Assembly: GCA_900547835.1 (NCBI GenBank)
Contig: URIJ01000073.1
Location: 1-9,509, forward strand
DNA length: 9,509 nucleotides
From: an uncultured Collinsella sp.
Lineage (GTDB): Bacteria > Actinomycetota > Coriobacteriia > Coriobacteriales > Coriobacteriaceae
Reading direction: 5' to 3'
Position 1 is the stretch's first letter; each line of letters opens with the position of its first letter. The position numbers and the translations under genes are program-made. Positions 5,949-9,509 of the stretch are shown piece by piece. The notes beneath the pieces were generated by a model. It was not told the DNA's origin. It ran no database searches and saw only the letters and a program-made list of their open reading frames with translations.

Positions 5949-6626
5949 ATGCTGTACGAGTTTTGTGCCGAGAACTTTGAGCGGGTGCCGGCGGCTATCG
6001 AGGCCGGTGCAAGGCGCATCGAGCTGTGCGATAACCTTGCCGTCGGTGGTACCACGCCCTCGGCCGGCGTTATCAGCGCTACGACCAACTATGCCCACGA
6101 ACACGATGCACGGGTGATGTGCATGATCCGTCCGCGTGGCGGCGACTTTCACTACAACCAGGATGAGCTGCGCATGATGGAGATGGACCTGGGCCTTGCC
6201 GTAAGCGCCGGCGTTGACGGCTTGGTCTTTGGCAGCTGCAAGCCCTGCGCTGGCGGATGGGCGCTCGACGAGCTTACGTTGGGCGCTCTCGTGATGGCCG
6301 CGGGCTGCGCGACCGAGGAATGTAAGCGTGAGCCCATCGACATCACCTTCCACATGGCATTTGACCAGCTCTCGCCCGAGGCTCAGCTCGATGCGATTGA
6401 TACACTTGCCGACTGCGGCGTTACGCGCATCCTCACGCATGGCGGCGCTGCCGGTACGTCGATCGAGGATAATTTCGATCACCTGGCTCGTTTAATCGAG
6501 TATGCGGGCGATCGTTTGACCATCCTTCCCGGCGGCGGCATCACTACGGCAAATCGCGACGCGGTCGCGGCGGCGCTAGGCGTCTCCGAGCTCCATGGCA
6601 CCAAGATCGTGCCGCTGGAGGTATAA
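5949..6626 (+). CDS. cutC: CutC family TIM-barrel protein
   Basis: This 225-residue cytoplasmic protein belongs to the CutC family (PF03932). Family segments occur in order: EFCAENF near the start (4-10), ARRIELC (21-27), IRPRGGDF (60-67), TFHMAFD (133-139), RILTHGG (160-166), LPGGGI (193-198) and ELHGTK (214-219). These match the equivalent segments of E. coli CutC (RVELC, IRPRGGDF, TFHRAFD, RVLTSGG, EVHSSA), but the protein is slightly shorter at the C-terminus. The name comes from a copper-tolerance phenotype that in E. coli was later attributed to the MicL small RNA made from the gene's 3' end, so a copper role should not be assumed; the enzymatic activity is not established. The gene precedes a GalT-like gene by 3 bases and carries that gene's ribosome binding site in its last codons, so the two are probably coexpressed. 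Confidence 0.9.
   Translation: MLYEFCAENFERVPAAIEAGARRIELCDNLAVGGTTPSAGVISATTNYAHEHDARVMCMIRPRGGDFHYNQDELRMMEMDLGLAVSAGVDGLVFGSCKPCAGGWALDELTLGALVMAAGCATEECKREPIDITFHMAFDQLSPEAQLDAIDTLADCGVTRILTHGGAAGTSIEDNFDHLARLIEYAGDRLTILPGGGITTANRDAVAAALGVSELHGTKIVPLEV
6617..6621 (+). promoter_or_regulatory. Ribosome binding site of the GalT-like gene, inside cutC
   Basis: GGAGG sits in the second- and third-last cutC codons, 8 bases before the GTG at 6630. It supports this non-ATG start and indicates translational coupling of the two genes. Confidence 0.7.
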
Positions 6627-6629
6627 CCC

Positions 6630-7430
6630 GTGGCGCTGGTATTCGATGTTCAGCAGGCGAGCGGCAAGCCCGACGACAACCGTCGCCCCGGTACCGCGTG
6701 TCCCTTTTGCAACACGGAGGGGCTCACCAACATCATCCAGCGCGACGGTGACTGCATCTGGCTCGAGAATAAGTTCAAGACCCTGCGCGCCACCCGTCAA
6801 ACCGTGCTGATCGAGTCGGCCGATCACGATGCCGACCTGGTGACCTATAAGCCGGATGAACTCCACCATGTGATGAGGTTTGCTCTGGATTGCTGGCAGC
6901 AGATGATCGATTCGCAGCAGTATCGAAGCGTGCTCATGTACAAGAACAAGGGTCCGCTTTCGGGCGGCAGCCTCGTCCATCCACACATGCAGATTGTGGG
7001 CTTGGAACAGGAGGACGGCTATGCGGCGCTGACCTCAGCCAACTTTGAAGGCATCGATGTTTGGCAGAGGGGAAGGGTTGCGGTCAACATCTCAACCGAA
7101 CCGATTATGGGGTTCTTTGAGGTCAATGTTTCAGCCCCGCAGGGAATCGCCGCCAGCGATGGCGCGCGAGACCAAGCCGAGACGGACCTCTTCGCCGATG
7201 CGATTCAGGTAGCTCTGCGCTATATCCTGAACGAGCACCATGGTGGTCGCGCAGAGTCGTACAACTTGTTCTTCTACCACATGGACGGCCGGACCATTGC
7301 CAAGGCGCTTCCGCGCTGGGTGGTTTCACCCTACTTTGTCGGGTATCGGCTGGCTCAGGTCAATGCTGAGACCACGCTCGATGTCGATGCGGAGCGATTC
7401 CGCGCACATCTGGAGGCGCTCACATCGTAA
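6630..7430 (+). CDS. GalT-like / HIT-superfamily protein (DUF4931-like)
   Basis: This 266-residue soluble protein resembles galactose-1-phosphate uridylyltransferases and the related DUF4931 proteins of the HIT superfamily. A CPFC motif at residues 24-27 is a likely half zinc site. GGSLVHPHMQIVG contains H117-P-H119-M-Q121, the GalT-type HxHxQ active-site arrangement, in which the second histidine would carry the nucleotidyl group. Residues such as NHxG-type and FFYHMDGR (about 243-250) lie in the C-terminal half, but the HFH sequence of true GalT is not obvious. The length is well below classical GalT (about 350 or 500 residues), so I do not use galT. A nucleotidyl-transfer or hydrolase reaction on a sugar phosphate is plausible but unproven. 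It starts with GTG, preceded by GGAGG inside cutC, and forms a unit with cutC. Its stop lies in the loop of a stem-loop facing the convergent BASS gene. Confidence 0.75.
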   Translation: MALVFDVQQASGKPDDNRRPGTACPFCNTEGLTNIIQRDGDCIWLENKFKTLRATRQTVLIESADHDADLVTYKPDELHHVMRFALDCWQQMIDSQQYRSVLMYKNKGPLSGGSLVHPHMQIVGLEQEDGYAALTSANFEGIDVWQRGRVAVNISTEPIMGFFEVNVSAPQGIAASDGARDQAETDLFADAIQVALRYILNEHHGGRAESYNLFFYHMDGRTIAKALPRWVVSPYFVGYRLAQVNAETTLDVDAERFRAHLEALTS

Positions 7431-7440
7431 AGTGAGCGCC
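7415..7440. terminator. Stem-loop across the stop of the GalT-like gene, between convergent genes
   Basis: GGCGCTCAC (7415-7423) and GTGAGCGCC (7432-7440) pair perfectly over 9 bp around an 8-base loop containing the TAA stop (7428-7430). Neither strand has a T-run after it, so it is not a canonical terminator. Placed 17 bases from the end of the opposing gene, it may act as a shared 3' end or stability element for both transcripts. Confidence 0.5.
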
Positions 7441-7457
7441 CGCACACTGCGGACGGT

Positions 7458-8456
7458 TTAGCGCGCCATTGCATCGCGGCCGGCCTCGACCCGCTTGCGC
7501 TGGGCGGCGCGCTCCTCGCCGGTCAGACGCTCAAAGAAGTGTCCGATAAGCGAGGCGAGCACCTGCTGAAACAACGTTCCACACATGACGGGAAACACAA
7601 CTTCGCCCGGAAAGTATTGCGTGGCGATGACGGCGCCCGAAGAGATATTGCGCATGCCGCAGGTAAAGCACATGGTGGTCGTTTCGCTATATGGCAGATG
7701 CAGCGCGCGGGCGACCAGAATGCCGACGACAAAGCCGCTGATGGCGAAGACCAAAATAAAGAGGGCGACTTCCAAGCGCACCGCGTTCATGTGCAGCACG
7801 TACTCGCTCATGGCGGTGGAGTTGGAGGCGATAACGCCCATCATCATGAACTTGCAGGCGGGCGAGAGCGCGGGGGAGAGTTTTTCGTGCCCCCATCCGC
7901 GCGTGAGCTCGTTGATCACGATGCCGAGCACGGCGGGGATGGCGATCATAAAGGCCATGTTCTGCATCATGCTCGGCACGTCGATCGAGACGGTGGCGCC
8001 CAGCAGGAGCTTGAGCGTAAGCGGAATCGTCACAGGGGAGATGACCGAGGACGTCAGGATGATGGTGAGCGCGAGCGGGCCGTTGCCGCCGAACATGCTG
8101 ATCCACATAAAAGCGGTGACTGCCACGGGCACACTGTATTCGAGCACGATGCCGCAGACAAGGTTGGGGTTGGAACCAAAGAACAACGATCCCATGGCGT
8201 AGGCCGCGATGGGAATAAGCGCCGCCGAGACCAACAACGCCAGAATCAGGTGCAGCGGACGGTGGAACACCTCGGCTACCTGGTGAAAGGTGTTGCTGAG
8301 CGCACCTTGGAACGTCATAAAGGCAAACAAGGTGGGAACGATGGGCTTGAGAACGCCGATCTGTTGAGGAAAGAGCACGCCGAGCGCCACACAAATCGGA
8401 ACGATGATTTGCATGTGCCCCGCGAGAAACTTGCCCAGTCCAACCCATTGCTTCAT
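7458..8456 (-). CDS. Bile acid:sodium symporter (BASS) family membrane protein
   Basis: This 332-residue integral membrane protein has nine to ten hydrophobic segments (roughly 9-29, 35-50, 68-92, 97-121, 127-151, 163-184, 200-215, 228-250, 264-280, 288-308) and a charged C-terminal tail (ERLTGEERAAQRKRVEAGRD). LKPIVPTLFAFMTFQGAL (36-53) matches the second segment of BASS/SBF proteins, and FTCGMRNISSGAVIATQYF (264-282) matches the crossover helix 9, normally E-x-G-x-Q-N. Here the acidic residue is T265 and the glutamine is R269; only N270 is kept. The helix 4 Ser-Asn pair also appears to be missing (PVAVTAF, 110-116). The substrate is unknown; members carry bile acids, pantoate and other organic anions. 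The ATG at 8454-8456 has AAGGGAG 12 bases upstream on its strand, rather far. It stands alone, convergent to the cutC unit. Confidence 0.82.
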   Translation of the reverse strand: MKQWVGLGKFLAGHMQIIVPICVALGVLFPQQIGVLKPIVPTLFAFMTFQGALSNTFHQVAEVFHRPLHLILALLVSAALIPIAAYAMGSLFFGSNPNLVCGIVLEYSVPVAVTAFMWISMFGGNGPLALTIILTSSVISPVTIPLTLKLLLGATVSIDVPSMMQNMAFMIAIPAVLGIVINELTRGWGHEKLSPALSPACKFMMMGVIASNSTAMSEYVLHMNAVRLEVALFILVFAISGFVVGILVARALHLPYSETTTMCFTCGMRNISSGAVIATQYFPGEVVFPVMCGTLFQQVLASLIGHFFERLTGEERAAQRKRVEAGRDAMAR

Positions 8457-8797
8457 ATGCTCTTGTGACTCCCTTTGCTCGTGAATCCGTTTTGACTGGA
8501 TATGCTAGACGCTCACATGTGTCCGTGCGTCAGAAACGCTCGATTATTTCGAGGCTATTACCGGCATCGTTTGGTTGATTTCCGATCTCAGCCGAACACA
8601 TTGAGCAAATAGGCCATTCCCGCAGTTAGCCGAACGCCCCCGCGGCCCCTCCTGGGGTCCGGGGCGCCGTTTTCCCAGTTGAAGGAACGGTGGAGATGTG
8701 TTTCGATGGGTCCGGTGGCCATGCTCCGCCCTCCGCCCGGCACCTCTTCCCAGACTCAGCCGGACGGTCGGTCAGTCTATTCCGTTTTGCCTTCAGG
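8457..8797. other. Non-coding stretch between the BASS gene and the transposase
   Basis: I find no gene in these 341 bases. The part up to about 8625 resembles ordinary intergenic DNA and must hold the promoter of the BASS gene on the - strand, but I see no convincing -35/-10 pair. It contains the palindrome CACATGTG (8513-8520). AGCCGAAC occurs twice (8590-8597 and 8628-8635). From about 8636 the sequence becomes very GC-rich, with a small hairpin GGCCCC-TCCT-GGGGTC (8644-8659, one G·T pair). The change in composition suggests that the end of the insertion element lies between about 8620 and 8797, but I cannot fix the terminal repeat because its partner is outside the window. Confidence 0.5.
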
Positions 8798-9509
8798 CTA
8801 GGCCAGCGGGGCATCGCCCCTCTCTGCGCGCGCCCTCTCGATGAGTCCCGGCGTCAGGTCGAGCTCGGCCAGAGGCACATCCTCCACGCCGTAGGCGTCA
8901 AGCAGCGCCGCCGCATCGTCCCCGAGCATCGCCCTGAAGGCGCGCGCGGGCGTCGAGAAGCCGAGCGCGCCGCGGGGCTCGGAGTTCACGTGCGACATGG
9001 CCAGCGCCAGGTCCGCCGGGGCGAGCCGGTCGAACCTGAGTCCGGCGCCCTTGGGCAGCAGCTTCCTTATCTCGACGTGGTTTCGCTCGCAGGCGCCCTT
9101 CTGGTCGCTGCGGCGCGGGTCGCAGTAGAACAGCCTCGTCTCGCCCGGCCCCTCGCCGACGAGGTCCGCGATCGCCCGCTCGTCGGAGAACTCCGCGCCG
9201 TTGTCGGTGAGCACGGCGCGGAACACGCGGCGCGTCCCGTCGGCGCCGAGGACCGCCCGGACGCCCTCCAGGGCGGCCGCGACGCACCCGGAGGTCTTCT
9301 CCCCGAGCGGGAGCGCCAGCTGGAGCCTGCTGGGGCGGTGGAGCAGCGTGAGCAGGCAGGCCGAGTCCTCCCTGGCGCCCTCGACGGTGTCCATCTCCCA
9401 GGCCGCCGCGCACGCGTCCTCCCCGAGGGCGAGGAACGCGGCGTGCGACCTGCGTGTTAGCGCTAATCTAAAACCAACCACTTTCGCAAACGTATCTCGC
9501 CGAATGCGC
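8798..9509 (-). mobile_element. IS30-family transposase (5' end beyond the window)
   Basis: The visible 236 or so residues are the catalytic half of an IS30-type DDE transposase. The frame stays open to the right edge (…RRDTFAKVVGFRLALTRRSH…), so the N-terminal helix-turn-helix part and the start lie outside; the GTG at 9479-9481 is internal. Catalytic motifs appear in order: WEMDTVEG with the first Asp, LTDNGAEFSD with the second Asp, then FYCDPRRSDQKGACERNH, whose Glu is the third acid, followed by VEIRKLLPKG, SHVNSEPRGALGFSTPARAF and a TAG stop at 8798-8800. Nothing visible is frameshifted or stopped early, so it may be active. G+C is markedly higher than in the liv genes (44 of 60 bases at 9181-9240 against 35 of 60 at 2701-2760), consistent with acquisition from a higher-GC actinobacterium. 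No cargo gene is visible on this side. Confidence 0.92.

Noticed and set aside
7539..8468. A 309-codon open frame on the + strand opposite the BASS gene
   Set aside because: Its product is a His/Arg/Asp-rich low-complexity chain, while the - strand frame gives a coherent multi-span membrane protein.
8668..8683. TTCAACTGGGAAAACG (- strand), loosely like an IS30 terminal repeat
   Set aside because: The likeness is from memory and partial, the orientation appears to point away from the transposase, and the matching end is outside the window.
8690..9460. A 256-codon open frame on the + strand opposite the transposase
   Set aside because: The - strand frame holds all IS30 catalytic motifs; the + frame is an Arg/Ala/Gly/Glu-rich by-product of high GC.
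1..9509. CRISPR arrays, tRNA or rRNA genes, phage or defence genes
   Set aside because: I looked for regularly spaced repeats, cloverleaf-like sequences and unexplained gene clusters on both strands and saw none.

Overview
The window reads like part of the chromosome of a moderately high-GC Gram-positive anaerobe, most likely Collinsella or another Coriobacteriia. This is inferred from gene content, Gram-positive lipoprotein features, strong purine-rich ribosome binding sites and codon use (one 60-base line inside livH counts 35 G+C). No rRNA or other taxonomic marker is present, so the assignment is tentative.

Positions 1-5821 hold a complete branched-chain amino acid (HAAT-type) ABC import locus on the + strand. 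The 3' half of a first substrate-binding lipoprotein gene (livK copy 1, cut by the left edge) is followed by an AT-rich 270-base gap. Then come a complete second binding-protein gene (livK copy 2), two permeases (livH, livM) and two ATPases (livG, livF), ending at a strong intrinsic terminator. livH to livF are tightly packed: livH and livM abut, livM and livG overlap by 11 bases, and livG and livF abut. livK copy 2 is separated from livH by 139 bases carrying two stem-loops. The expected working model is that two lipoproteins capture amino acids outside the membrane and deliver them to one LivHMGF channel. The two LivK copies are nearly identical over about 80 residues, then diverge around the predicted ligand pocket.

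Positions 5822-5890 are a 69-base, almost perfect inverted repeat (22-base arms, one mismatch). It is followed by a two-gene unit: a CutC-family TIM-barrel protein and a GalT-like/HIT-superfamily protein, only 3 bases apart. Convergent to it on the - strand (7458-8456) is a bile acid:sodium symporter (BASS) family membrane protein with unusual residues at the usual sodium site. The convergent junction holds a 9-bp stem-loop that overlaps a stop codon.

Positions 8457-8797 contain no gene I can support. The right end (8798-9509, - strand) is an IS30-family transposase running off the window. It is visibly richer in G+C (44 of 60 bases on one line) and marks a mobile-element boundary. Apart from these points the window is ordinary transport and metabolic DNA; I see no defence system, CRISPR array, tRNA or rRNA.
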